64,000 bases of DNA, taken from positions 2,799,001-2,863,000 of the forward strand of contig NZ_CP023692.1 in assembly GCF_008704935.1 (NCBI RefSeq). Reading direction: 5' to 3'. Both the position numbers and the translations under genes were made by a program. The number at the start of each line of letters is the position of its first letter. Positions within the stretch are counted from its first letter, which is position 1. Shown here piece by piece: positions 35,241 to 44,870 of this stretch. The notes under the pieces are model-generated. The model saw nothing but the letters and a program-made list of their open reading frames with translations. It did no database searches and was not told the DNA's origin. The DNA comes from Streptomyces vinaceus. GTDB lineage: Bacteria > Actinomycetota > Actinomycetes > Streptomycetales > Streptomycetaceae.

Positions 35241-35858
35241 ATGACGGAGAACGCGCGGATCAAGGCGCTGGAGCAGATCATGCCGGCGACGCACGGCGCC
35301 GACGAGGACATCGACTGGCCGACCGCCGAAGCCGTTTGGCGCACCCGGTTCCCGGCCGACTTCATCGCCTTCATGGGCCGCTTCGGCGCCGGCTCCATCA
35401 ACGGCGAGGCCAGCATCCTCCTCCCGCTGCCCAAGCCCGGCCTCCAGTGGGACCCGGCCGAGATGGCCGAGGAGACCGCCAACGCCCGCCAGCTCTGGGA
35501 GGCGGAGGGCGGCCGGGCCGCCTTCGGCGTCGACCCCGAGTCGATCATCGCGTGGGGGGTCACCGGCGGCTCCGACATCCTCTGCTGGCTCACGACCGAC
35601 CCCGATCCGGACCGCTGGCCGGTCCTGGTGGCCGGCCGGCACACCGCCGACGCCTTCGCGGTGTACCCGTACGGCATGGCGGAGTTCCTGTACCGGCTCT
35701 GCTCCGACGAGTTCGACGTGAGCCCGGTCAGCATCACCTTCTGGGACGGCGGGCACCTCAGCTTCGTGCACTGGCGCAAGGCCCAGCGGCGCTGGCAGGA
35801 GGGCCGCAACCCCGAGACGGGCGAGCCCGACCCGTACGCGGGCGACTTCGCCGACTGA
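35241..35858 (+). CDS. SMI1/KNR4 family protein
   Basis: The 205-residue soluble protein fits the SMI1/KNR4 (SUKH) fold: an N-terminal helix pair (KALEQIMPATHGADEDIDWPTAEAVWRTRFPADFIAFMGRFGAGSING) followed by beta strands and WGVTGGSDILCWLTTDPDPDRWPVLVAGRH. SUKH proteins are often immunity proteins for polymorphic toxins, but single copies without a toxin, as here, are common in Streptomyces. It starts at ATG 35241 behind a GGGG stretch. Confidence 0.78.
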   Translation: MTENARIKALEQIMPATHGADEDIDWPTAEAVWRTRFPADFIAFMGRFGAGSINGEASILLPLPKPGLQWDPAEMAEETANARQLWEAEGGRAAFGVDPESIIAWGVTGGSDILCWLTTDPDPDRWPVLVAGRHTADAFAVYPYGMAEFLYRLCSDEFDVSPVSITFWDGGHLSFVHWRKAQRRWQEGRNPETGEPDPYAGDFAD

Positions 35859-36160
35859 ACCGGGGCCGCGGCCGCAGCCGGCCCCTGACCTGATCCGGCC
35901 CCTCCACCCGTTCCACCGCCCCAATGGGCCGGAACCGGGCGATTCGGCATGTCTACGCGCGTCCGATTTGTTGATCACATATCGGAAAACACCAGCCGGA
36001 AAAGCCGCACTTGGAGCATTGACCACAAGTTCCGCCCCAATGGAATCAACCGCCCGCGCACAGGAGAGAATTCCGGCCAACGGGCCACGGACGGACACCC
36101 CAGCCCGGAGCAACTCATAAGTAGTAACGGGACTCAAAAGAAATTCAGGGGAATACACCC
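35859..36160. other. 302-bp leader region before the orphan binding protein
   Basis: No gene is seen. GGGGCCG/CGGCCCC (35862-35868 with 35879-35885) may be a weak terminator. The rest is notably AT-richer than its surroundings and carries TTGACC at 36019-36024, a possible -35 box without a clear -10. The binding-protein ribosome site AGGGG precedes GTG 36161. Confidence 0.45.
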
Positions 36161-37447
36161 GTGCAACGAAGAATTTTCGGCCCGAGTGCGACCGCGGTCG
36201 TGCTCGGTCTGCTGATCCCACTGTCCGGATGCGGCGGTTCAGGCAACAGTGCAGGTGACAGCGGTACGCTCCGTCTGGTCGCCGCGGAATACGGGGACAA
36301 CCAGGCCACCAGTTCCAAGGCCTTCTGGGACAAGGTGACGGCGGATTTCACCAAGACGAACCCCGGCATCAAGGTCGAGGTCCAGCTCCTGCCCTGGGCG
36401 GACATCGACCGCGAGGTCTCCCGGATGGTCAAGTCCGGCAATGCGCCGGACATGGCCCTCATGGGCTCGTACTCGGACTTCGCGGCGCAGGACAAGCTCT
36501 ATTCCGCGGACGAACTCCTCTCGGTCACCGCCGAGGCCAACTTCCTCCAGCCGCTGGCCGAGGCCGGCTCGGTCGGCAACACCCTCTACGGCCTGCCGTG
36601 GGTGGCGAGCAGCCGGCTCCTCTTCTACAACCAGGGCCTCTTCAAGCAGGCCGGCGTGAGCGAGCCCAAGACCTGGTCCGACCTGAAGTCCGCCGCCAAG
36701 GCGCTCAAGGAGAAGGGCGTCAAGTACCCGTACGCCCTCCCTCTGGGCCCCGAGGAGGCGCACGCCGAGGCGATGATCTGGGAGCTGAGCAACGGCGGCG
36801 GCTACGCCGACAGCAGCGGCAACTACAACCTGGCCTCCGACCAGAACATCCTGACCTTCCGCTGGCTCAAGGACAACCTGGTCGGCCCCGGCCTGACCGG
36901 GCCCGTCCCGCCGTCCCAGCTCAACCGCGCCGACGCCTTCGCCGCGTTCACCCGCGGCGAGGTCGGCATGCTGAACGGCTACCCGCAGCTCCTGCACGAG
37001 GCGCGTGCCAAGGGCATCGACGTGCGCACCGCGGCCATGCCGGTCGCGGACAACCTCGGTGCCGGGGAGAGCCCGCCGGCCGTGGGCGTCGCCGACTGGA
37101 TGATGGCGTTCAAGCAGCACGGCAAGCGCGTGGAGATCGGCAAGTTCCTGGACTTCGTCTACCAGGACAAGAACCTGACGGACTTCGCGAACCGCTACCA
37201 CTTGCTGCCCTCGACCGTCTCGGCCTCCCGCAACCCCTCCGGCGCCGGCCTCGACAGCAACGACCAGTTCTTCCTGACCGCCCTGCGCGGTGCGCAGTTG
37301 TACCCGGTGAACGACCCGTCGTGGGTGACGGTCAGCGACACCATCAAGCGCAACATCGGGCGCGCCGTGGAACCGAACGGCGACCCGAAGACCGTGCTGG
37401 ACGAGATCGCCGCCACGGCGAACGAGGCGAGCAAGAAGCAGCACTGA
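36161..37447 (+). CDS. Extracellular solute-binding lipoprotein (sugar ABC type, orphan)
   Basis: The 428-residue lipoprotein starts at GTG 36161; its signal peptide ends in the lipobox PLSGC (C24). The mature part is a family-1 sugar-binding fold: KAFWDKVTADFTKTNPGIKVEVQLLPWADIDREVSRMVKSGNAPDMALMGSYSDFAAQ near the N-terminus and YGLPWVASSRLLFYNQGLFKQAG in the hinge region. No permease or ATPase gene adjoins it, so it must share transport components encoded elsewhere, such as a multitask ATPase. Substrate: probably an oligosaccharide; the exact sugar is not determinable. Confidence 0.85.
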   Translation: MQRRIFGPSATAVVLGLLIPLSGCGGSGNSAGDSGTLRLVAAEYGDNQATSSKAFWDKVTADFTKTNPGIKVEVQLLPWADIDREVSRMVKSGNAPDMALMGSYSDFAAQDKLYSADELLSVTAEANFLQPLAEAGSVGNTLYGLPWVASSRLLFYNQGLFKQAGVSEPKTWSDLKSAAKALKEKGVKYPYALPLGPEEAHAEAMIWELSNGGGYADSSGNYNLASDQNILTFRWLKDNLVGPGLTGPVPPSQLNRADAFAAFTRGEVGMLNGYPQLLHEARAKGIDVRTAAMPVADNLGAGESPPAVGVADWMMAFKQHGKRVEIGKFLDFVYQDKNLTDFANRYHLLPSTVSASRNPSGAGLDSNDQFFLTALRGAQLYPVNDPSWVTVSDTIKRNIGRAVEPNGDPKTVLDEIAATANEASKKQH

Positions 37448-37611
37448 CCGCAAGAAACACCGAACTCCAGCTCCGACACAGGACTTTCGACCCTGCCGCA
37501 CCCCATCCCATGCGACAGAATGACTGCGACGGCTCTTGATCCAAGGCCGCGGACCAGTCGCCGCCGACCACCCACAAGGTGTGCGGGGCGGCCGGCCCTC
37601 TCCCCCGTAGC

Positions 37612-37678
37612 CCCGCATCCCCGTGGTCCCGCATCCCCGTGGTCCCGCATCCCCCGTGGCCCCGCATGCCCCGTATCC
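37612..37678. repeat. 16-bp tandem repeat, about four units
   Basis: CCCGCATCCCCGTGGT is repeated exactly at 37612-37627 and 37628-37643, then with one inserted base at 37644-37660, then in a degenerate unit to 37678. It ends 4 bp before the stop of the minus-strand secreted protein and may vary between strains. Confidence 0.8.
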
Positions 37679-37681
37679 GGG

Positions 37682-38308
37682 TCAGACCTTGCCGTTCTCC
37701 GTCGAGAACGCCGTCCGGTACTGCTCGCAGCTGGAGTCCCAGCGCAGCGTGCCCGTGAGCGTCCCGTAGCCCGAGCGCGTGACCGACCACTCCACCGTGT
37801 ACTCACCGGTGTCGCAGGCGACCCGCTTCCCGCCCGGGACCTTGGCACGCCCCGTCGCCGGCCGGTCCGCCAGCTCCTGGTGCACCTCGACGGCCTTGGC
37901 GCGGTCCGAGGCGCGGCGCAGTACGGCGTGCACGACGATCGGGTGCTTGCCGTCCTTCGTGGTCACGGCCTTCTTCACCAGCGTCGAGTCCGACACCGCC
38001 CAGCCGAAGTCGAACGACGGCTGCCACGCGAGGGTCTTGGGGTCGGCGACGCGCCGCTCGTAGTCGGGGGCGCCCGACGGACCGGGGCGGGTGACCGTCT
38101 TGTACTGCACTCCGGGGTAGAAGCGGAACTGCCCTTCCACCTTGTGCATCTCGTCCTTGGTCCACTGCGACTTCATCGCCTTCTCGCCGCCGGACGGGTC
38201 CTGGAGGTACGAGCCGTCCGCGGCGGTGGCGGCCGCCTGGCCGAGGGCGGGGGCGAGGGCCGCCGCGGCGGCGGCGAGGGCGATGGCTGCGGTACGGGTG
38301 CGCTTCAT
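37682..38308 (-). CDS. Secreted protein of unknown function
   Basis: The 208-residue protein has a signal peptide (MKRTRTAAIALAAAAAALAPALGQAAA|TAADG...) and no further TM. The mature domain has two cysteines (KRVACDTGEYTVEW, WDSSCEQYRTAF), probably a disulfide. It contains DYERRVADPKTLAWQPSFDFGWAVSDSTLVKKAVTTKDGKHPIVVHAVLRR. I do not recognise a family. ATG 38308 is preferred because the signal peptide begins there; the upstream 18 codons are hydrophilic. Confidence 0.7.
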   Translation of the reverse strand: MKRTRTAAIALAAAAAALAPALGQAAATAADGSYLQDPSGGEKAMKSQWTKDEMHKVEGQFRFYPGVQYKTVTRPGPSGAPDYERRVADPKTLAWQPSFDFGWAVSDSTLVKKAVTTKDGKHPIVVHAVLRRASDRAKAVEVHQELADRPATGRAKVPGGKRVACDTGEYTVEWSVTRSGYGTLTGTLRWDSSCEQYRTAFSTENGKV

Positions 38309-38396
38309 GCCCGGTCCAACGGGGGCCAGCGGGGGCCGGAACGAGGCCGGGCGCGCTTTCACCCGTACGGGATGGACGTACGGGTGGCGCGTCGGC

Positions 38397-38717
38397 TCAG
38401 GCCTGGGCGGTCTCGAAGCGGGTGACGCGGCCGCCGTCGGTGACGAACCGCCAGGCGGTGCGCATCTCGCCCCAGGTGTCGTTGCGGTAGTCGACGACGA
38501 GGGCGAGGCCGTCGTCGGACTCGCTCGCGACGTCCATGTGCCCGTTGGAGGACCAGATCTCCTTCTCGGCCCACTGGGCGACGTCGCGGTCCGAGCCGTC
38601 GTCGGACATGGTGGCGTCCGGGGCGAGGACGGCGGAGAAGGCCTTCTGGTCGCCGGCGTTGACGGCGGTGACGAAGGCGCGGACGGTGGGGTCGGTCAGC
38701 TCGTTCGGCGCGATCAC
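38397..38717 (-). CDS. SnoaL/NTF2-like protein
   Basis: The 106-residue cone-shaped-fold protein starts at GTG 38717, behind AGGAGG, which rules out the longer frame from 38834. The sequence DPTVRAFVTAVNAGDQKAFSAVLAPDATMSDDGSDRDVAQWAEKEIW matches NTF2-like small proteins of the SnoaL_2 type. These bind small hydrophobic ligands or act as minor isomerases. Nothing nearby suggests a pathway. Function is not assigned. Confidence 0.75.
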   Translation of the reverse strand: MIAPNELTDPTVRAFVTAVNAGDQKAFSAVLAPDATMSDDGSDRDVAQWAEKEIWSSNGHMDVASESDDGLALVVDYRNDTWGEMRTAWRFVTDGGRVTRFETAQA

Positions 38718-38856
38718 GGGGGCCTCCTGGGCGGTCGTACGGGCCGTCGCGCGGCCGGCGTGCGGCCGCCGTACGGGTGGGCTGTGTGCGCGACCAGGGA
38801 ACACCGCGGGCGGCGGCGGGGCGGCGACCTTCACCCGTTCGCCGCCGGACGGCGTG

Positions 38857-39711
38857 TCAGGAGCCGTCCGGGGCCGTGCGGACGGGGAATCCGGTGGGGC
38901 GGCCCTGGTCCTTCAGCCAGGCCAGCACCTGGTCGAGGGCCTCGACGGTCTGGGCGCGGTTGCCGCCGCCGTCATGGAAGAGGACGGTCGGGCCGTTGCC
39001 GATCTCGCTCTTGACGGCCTTGACGATGGCGGCGGCGCCGGGCTTGCCGAAGTCCTTGGTGTCGACGTTCCAGCCGAGCGGGCGCATGCCGTTCTGGGCG
39101 GCGATGCGGCGGCTGTCGGGGGTGAACGCGCCGCCGGGGGCGCGGTAGTACTCCACCTCGGCGCCGCCGCCCGCCGCGTCCTCGATCATCTTCTTCGCCT
39201 CCAGGATCTGCCGCTCCTGGTACGCGACGGGCTTCTTGCCCATGCCCGTGTCGTGGTCCGTGGTGTGGTCGCAGAGCCGGTGGCCGGCGGCGACGACGCG
39301 CTTGACCAGGTCGGGGTGGGCCTTGGCCTGCGGCCCGATCATGCAGAAGGTCGCCTTGACGTCGTGCTTCTTCAGCACGGCGAGGACCTTGGGGGTCCAC
39401 TGGGGGTCCGGGCCGTCGTCGATGGTGATGTTGACGGCGTCGCCTCCGCCCTCGGAGGCGTGGGCTATGTCCTCGGGTATCCGCGACTGCGGCGCGCCGC
39501 CCGCGCCTTGGGCATCGCCGCCCTTCGCCCCGCCGTCGGGGGTCCGGCGTGACGCGTTCTCGTGCGCGGGCTGCCGTCCGGCCCCGGCCCCTTGTCCCGG
39601 GCCGGCGAAGGTCGCCGCGCCCCACACCGTGCCCGCCACCGCTGCGGCTGCCGCCACCACGGCCACCCCGGCCCGGACGCCCTGCTTGTCCCCGCGCGCC
39701 TTGAAGCCCAT
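38857..39711 (-). CDS. Secreted polysaccharide deacetylase (CE4/NodB family)
   Basis: The 284-residue protein has an N-terminal signal-anchor (VRAGVAVVAAAAAVAGTVWGAATFAG) and a low-complexity linker. The NodB domain shows ITIDDGPDP (catalytic and metal Asp), HTTDHDTG (the H-x3-H metal site), YYRAPGGAFTPDS and VLFHDGGGNRAQTV (catalytic His). It should remove acetyl groups from peptidoglycan, chitin oligomers or another glycan. ATG 39711 has a strong GGGAGGGGAC ribosome site. It is monocistronic. Confidence 0.88.
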   Translation of the reverse strand: MGFKARGDKQGVRAGVAVVAAAAAVAGTVWGAATFAGPGQGAGAGRQPAHENASRRTPDGGAKGGDAQGAGGAPQSRIPEDIAHASEGGGDAVNITIDDGPDPQWTPKVLAVLKKHDVKATFCMIGPQAKAHPDLVKRVVAAGHRLCDHTTDHDTGMGKKPVAYQERQILEAKKMIEDAAGGGAEVEYYRAPGGAFTPDSRRIAAQNGMRPLGWNVDTKDFGKPGAAAIVKAVKSEIGNGPTVLFHDGGGNRAQTVEALDQVLAWLKDQGRPTGFPVRTAPDGS

Positions 39712-39935
39712 GAACTGTCCCCTCCCGGTCCGTTCGCGTGTGCGCTCTCCTCTCCATGACGACCCGTGAGGCAGACGGGTTCCCGCCAATTCCCCCATAA
39801 AATCCGAATAACGGGACCTTGGTCCTTGATCCTCCCGATTTGGACCCCATCGGAAACGGGACGGAACCAGATCAACCTCCCCCGCATCACACGCGCTCAC
39901 CCGCCCCGTGGGCCACTGCTTCAGCCCACGAAAAA

Positions 39936-39970
39936 GCCCGGCCCCGGCGGAAGATCCGCCGGGGCCGGGC
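39936..39970 (-). terminator. Terminator after the DHA2 exporter gene
   Basis: A 16-bp perfect stem (39936-39951 with 39955-39970) is followed on the minus strand by five T (39935-39931), an intrinsic terminator for the exporter gene ending at 39992. Confidence 0.9.
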
Positions 39971-39991
39971 CCGTGGTACTGGTGCGGTGCG

Positions 39992-41593
<1,602 letters not shown>

Positions 41594-41613
41594 TTACCCA
41601 CGTGCTCCGGGCC

Positions 41614-41683
41614 CTTACTTGCCGCCCGGCTAGTTGACTACACTGGGGAAGGTAGACCCGCCACTAGCCGGGCGTCAAGTAAG
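41614..41683. promoter_or_regulatory. Paired 21-bp inverted repeats between exporter and TetR genes
   Basis: Positions 41614-41634 and 41663-41683 are inverted copies of one another with a single mismatch (core CGCCCGGCTAGT), separated by 28 bp. Each lies close to one of the two divergent starts, as expected of two operators for the adjacent TetR regulator. Confidence 0.75.
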
Positions 41684-41700
41684 TAGTTTGGGGAGAGCCA

Positions 41701-42278
41701 TGTCCAGCAGCAGTCCGCAGGCGCGCCGCGGCAATACGCGCCAGCGCATCCAGGACATCGCACTGGAGCTCTTCGCCGAGCAGGGGTACGAGAAGACGTC
41801 GCTGCGCGAGATCGCGGAGCGGCTGGAGGTCACGAAGGCGGCGCTTTACTACCACTTCAAGACCAAGGAAGACATCATCATCAGCGTCTTCGAGGACCTG
41901 ACCAGGCCGATCGACGAGCTGATCGAGTGGGCGGAGCAGCAGCCGCGGACGCTGGAGACGAAGCGCGAGGTGCTGCGCCGCTACAGCGAGGCGATGGCGG
42001 CGGGCTCGCCGCTGTACCGCTTCATGCAGGAGAACCAGGCGACGATGCGGGAGCTGAGCATCGGCGAGACGGTGAAGCGGCGGCTCTTCACCCTGGTGGA
42101 GCTGTTGCGCACGGAGGACGGGCCGCTGACGGACCAGGTGCGGTGCGTGAGCGCGCTGTTCACGCTGCACGCGGGGATGATGTTCCTCCAGCACGTGGAG
42201 GGCGACCCGGAGGAGACCCGGCAGGCGGCCCTGGAGGTCGCGACGGACCTGATCACCCAGGCCCACCAGGCGTCCTGA
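41701..42278 (+). CDS. TetR-family regulator of the divergent DHA2 exporter
   Basis: The 192-residue protein has an N-terminal TetR HTH (RQRIQDIALELFAEQGYEKTSLREIAERLEVTKAALYYHFKTKEDIIISVF) and an all-helical ligand domain. ATG 41701 follows GGGGAGAG. Its position opposite the exporter and the paired inverted repeats point to local repression relieved by an exporter substrate. The ligand cannot be predicted. Confidence 0.9.
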
Positions 42279-42527
42279 GGAGGGGGCCGGCGGTCGGGGG
42301 CCGGGGCGGGGCGCGGTTACCTGTCCCCGTCGCCCACGTCGCCCACGTCGTCCACGATGCCCATGAGCGGGGGGCTCATGCACGGTCGGGCTGCGCGGCA
42401 GCTCGGGGCGGCGCGTGGCGAGGCAGCGCGAGCCCGTGCCGCCGCGCCGGGCCTCCTCGCGGGGGAGGTGGCGAGTGCTCGCGCCGACACATACGGCGGT
42501 GCGGGACGCGGCACGCCCGGCGGCGGA

Positions 42528-42953
42528 TCAGGTGAGTCGGCGCTCCTGCGCGGTGATCGGGATGTCGTTGATGCTGGCCTCGCGGCGGCGCATCAGTCCG
42601 TCCCCGTCGAACTCCCACTGCTCGTTGCCGTGGCTGCGCCACCACTGGCCGGAGGCGTCGTGCCACTCGTACTCGAAGCGTACGGAGATGCGGTTGCCGG
42701 TGTACGCCCACAGCTCCTTGCGGAGGCGGTAGTCGAGCTCGCGCTCCCACTTCTCTGCGAGGAACTCGCGGATCTCCTCGCGGCCGCTGAGGAAGCGGTC
42801 GCGATTGCGCCAGAACGAGTTCTCGGTGTACGCGAGGGCGACGCGCTCGGGGTCGCGGCTGTTCCAGGCGTCCTCGGCGGCCTGGACCTTGGCGCGGGCG
42901 GATTCCTCGGTGAAGGGCGGCAGGGGCGGGCGTACGGCGGCGGGGTCGGGCAT
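42528..42953 (-). CDS. DUF1348 (NTF2-like) protein
   Basis: The 141-residue protein belongs to DUF1348, a small family with the NTF2-like fold. Conserved segments are [95 protein letters not shown] and the end [13 protein letters not shown] 42953 follows GAGGAGA. It diverges from a TetR gene across two strong palindromes and is probably its target. Its reaction is unknown. Confidence 0.85.
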   Translation of the reverse strand: MPDPAAVRPPLPPFTEESARAKVQAAEDAWNSRDPERVALAYTENSFWRNRDRFLSGREEIREFLAEKWERELDYRLRKELWAYTGNRISVRFEYEWHDASGQWWRSHGNEQWEFDGDGLMRRREASINDIPITAQERRLT

Positions 42954-42978
42954 GGCGGTCTCCTCGGTCGAGGGGGTG

Positions 42979-43017
42979 GAGAACGAACGTTCTCGACCAT
43001 AGAGAACGGCCGTTCTC
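42979..43017. promoter_or_regulatory. Two GAGAACG-CGTTCTC palindromes between DUF1348 and TetR genes
   Basis: GAGAACGAACGTTCTC (42979-42994, perfect 7-bp arms) and GAGAACGGCCGTTCTC (43002-43017, a perfect 16-bp palindrome) have centres 23 bp apart, about two helical turns. They are very probably operators of the TetR protein encoded from 43049. Confidence 0.8.
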
Positions 43018-43048
43018 GAAGCAAGCGGTCCTGGGCTACGCTGCCTTC

Positions 43049-43606
43049 ATGGACGACGAAGAGGCCCGGACCCGGCTGCTGGACGCGGCGGAGGCGCTGT
43101 TCTACGCCGAGGGCATCCAGGCCGTCGGCATGGACCGCATCCGCACGGAGTCCGGCGTCCCGCTCAAGCGGCTCTACAAGGTCTTCCCGGCCAAGGAAGC
43201 CCTGGTCACGGCCTATCTCGACCGCCGCGACCGGCGCTGGACGGCGAGCCTGCGCGGCGCGGTTTCGGGGGCCGCCGATCCGGTCGAGGCGGTCGGGGCG
43301 GTCTTCGAGTGGCTGGCGCGGTGGTTCTCGGAGCCGGACTTCCGGGGCTGCGCGTTCCTGAACGCGTACGGGGAGCTGGGCACCGGCCCCGCCGCGGTGT
43401 TGGACGTCGTACGCCGCCACAAGACGGAGCTGCGGGAACTGCTGGCGGACGCCGCCGGGCCGGGGCGGGGCGACCTGGCGGACCAGCTGCTGATCCTGGT
43501 CGAGGGCGCGACCGTGGTCGCCGCCCTCGACCCCGGCCCGGACCCGGCCCGCCGCGCCGCGGCAGCGGCGGCGACGCTGATGCGGGCGGGGGGCGGACGG
43601 GGTTAG
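43049..43606 (+). CDS. TetR-family regulator of the divergent DUF1348 gene
   Basis: The 185-residue protein has a TetR HTH (ARTRLLDAAEALFYAEGIQAVGMDRIRTESGVPLKRLYKVFPAKEALVTAYL). Its C-terminal domain is of the LmrA/YxaF type (WLARWFSEPDFRGCAFLNAYGELG). No ribosome site precedes ATG 43049, so the transcript may be leaderless. Its TAG stop overlaps the TAA stop of the converging OmpA-domain gene (43603-43606). It likely binds the two palindromes just upstream. Confidence 0.88.
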   Translation: MDDEEARTRLLDAAEALFYAEGIQAVGMDRIRTESGVPLKRLYKVFPAKEALVTAYLDRRDRRWTASLRGAVSGAADPVEAVGAVFEWLARWFSEPDFRGCAFLNAYGELGTGPAAVLDVVRRHKTELRELLADAAGPGRGDLADQLLILVEGATVVAALDPGPDPARRAAAAAATLMRAGGGRG

Positions 43607-44250
43607 CTGCCGCCGGCTGGGGTGGTGCGGGGGAAGGTGATCTCGACCCGGCGGTTCTTCTTGCGGCCTTCCTCGGTGCCGTTGTCGGCGATCGGGTAGT
43701 CCTCGCTGTAGCCGCGGACGTCGTAGACGACGCCGGGGCTGGTGACGGTCTTGGCGAGCTCGGCCTGAACGGCGTCGGCGCGCTGCTTGGAGAGCTCCTT
43801 GCCGTGCTCGTAGCTGCCCTGGTCGTCGGTGAACCCGAAGACCCGGACGCGGGTCGCCTTCTGCGTGTTGATCTCGTTGGCGATGGCCTGTATCCGGGCG
43901 GCGGCCTGGGCGTTGAAGACGGCACTGTTCTCGGGGAAGAGCACCTCGGACTGCAGGGCCATCATGACGGTCTGGTTGGTCTCCTGCCGCCGCTGCTCAC
44001 CCCCGAGGTCCTCGACGACCTCGGCGATGTCCAGCACCTTGACCGGAGCCAGGGTCCCGCCCTGGGGGATCTTCAGGCCGGGCGCGTTGGAATCGATGGG
44101 CACCGGTGCGGCAGCGGAGGGTTCCGTGCCGGGGGGTGCGGACGGCTTCGCGTCGTCGGCGTAGGCGCTGGTCGCACCCAGCACATGGGCACCGGCGATG
44201 ACGAGGCCGGCGACGGCTGTCGCTGCGGAGACGCGGTGGCGTTTATTCAT
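43603..44250 (-). CDS. Secreted OmpA-domain protein at the end of the Tad operon
   Basis: The 215-residue protein has a signal peptide (cleavage near AYADD), a Pro-rich linker and a C-terminal OmpA/MotB-type peptidoglycan-binding domain. That domain runs from LQSEVLFPENSAVFNAQAAARIQAIANEIN to RVRVFGFTDDQGSYEHGKELSKQRADAVQAEL and ends GTEEGRKKNRRVEITF. There is no outer membrane here, so it should bind the cell wall. Its start lies 4 bp after the lipoprotein gene stop, so it is translated with it. In this position it may anchor or guide the pilus through the thick wall. Confidence 0.85.
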   Translation of the reverse strand: MNKRHRVSAATAVAGLVIAGAHVLGATSAYADDAKPSAPPGTEPSAAAPVPIDSNAPGLKIPQGGTLAPVKVLDIAEVVEDLGGEQRRQETNQTVMMALQSEVLFPENSAVFNAQAAARIQAIANEINTQKATRVRVFGFTDDQGSYEHGKELSKQRADAVQAELAKTVTSPGVVYDVRGYSEDYPIADNGTEEGRKKNRRVEITFPRTTPAGGS

Positions 44251-44254
44251 GGGG

Positions 44255-44842
44255 TCACCCGGAGATTTTGATGGTGGCCGTGGCGAAGGTGGGGAGGTTG
44301 AAGTCCACCTGAGTGGTGTTGTTCGGAGGCACCGGGAACTGTGCAAAGAAGGGCACCGTCTGGCCGGCATCGATGACGGTCAGCCCGGTCGTGCACAGAC
44401 ATCTGCCGTCGGTGTCACGCAGCACGTAGTACCGCTTCTTGCCCGCCTTGTCGACCAATGTGACACCCGCGACCGAGGCTCCGCTGCTGTTGAGTTCGTT
44501 GCCCCGCCACGCCGCGGTACTGGCGAAGGCCTGGCTTCCCGTGTTCTTCAACTGGCCGCTGACCGTGAGGAAGCCGCCCGCGTCACGCACCGCCGAGTTG
44601 ATGGTGAGGGTCATGCCGTTCTCACCGTTGACGGTGGCGAGCACTTCGGTCGGCGTGGGCGCGGGGCTGCCGCTCGGCTCCTGCGACCGAGGTGCGGCTC
44701 CCTGGGAGTTCGACGACGGGCTCTGGGCCGCCTTGGGCTTGCTGTCGTCACCCCCTCCGCATCCGGCCATCGTGATCGCCAGAACCGCCACAGACACGGC
44801 GGCCGCTCCCCCGCGGAACTTCGCCGAGTGCCGAATGCTCAT
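44255..44842 (-). CDS. Lipoprotein in the Tad operon, unknown function
   Basis: The 195-residue protein has a signal peptide with lipobox ITMAGC (C28) and a Ser/Pro/Gln-rich linker. An Ig-like beta domain follows: EVLATVNGENGMTLTINSAVRDAGGFLTVSGQLKNTGSQAFASTAAWRGNEL, then a CLC motif (GRCLCTTGLTVIDAGQTVPFFAQF). The fold resembles extracellular DUF4352-like domains. It lies between the TadG-like and OmpA-domain genes, so it is probably an envelope component of the pilus system. Confidence 0.75.
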   Translation of the reverse strand: MSIRHSAKFRGGAAAVSVAVLAITMAGCGGGDDSKPKAAQSPSSNSQGAAPRSQEPSGSPAPTPTEVLATVNGENGMTLTINSAVRDAGGFLTVSGQLKNTGSQAFASTAAWRGNELNSSGASVAGVTLVDKAGKKRYYVLRDTDGRCLCTTGLTVIDAGQTVPFFAQFPVPPNNTTQVDFNLPTFATATIKISG

Positions 44843-44870
44843 CTATGCCGCTTCCTTCTCTCATTCACTG

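Noticed and set aside
35241-35858. Polymorphic toxin immunity gene
   Set aside because: The SMI1/KNR4 fold is compatible, but no toxin or secretion gene is adjacent, so a toxin-immunity role is unsupported.
42279-42527. Short cysteine- or acid-containing peptides on the minus strand after the first TetR gene
   Set aside because: Candidate frames are short, Pro/Arg-rich or repetitive, with no ribosome site; I cannot separate them from chance.
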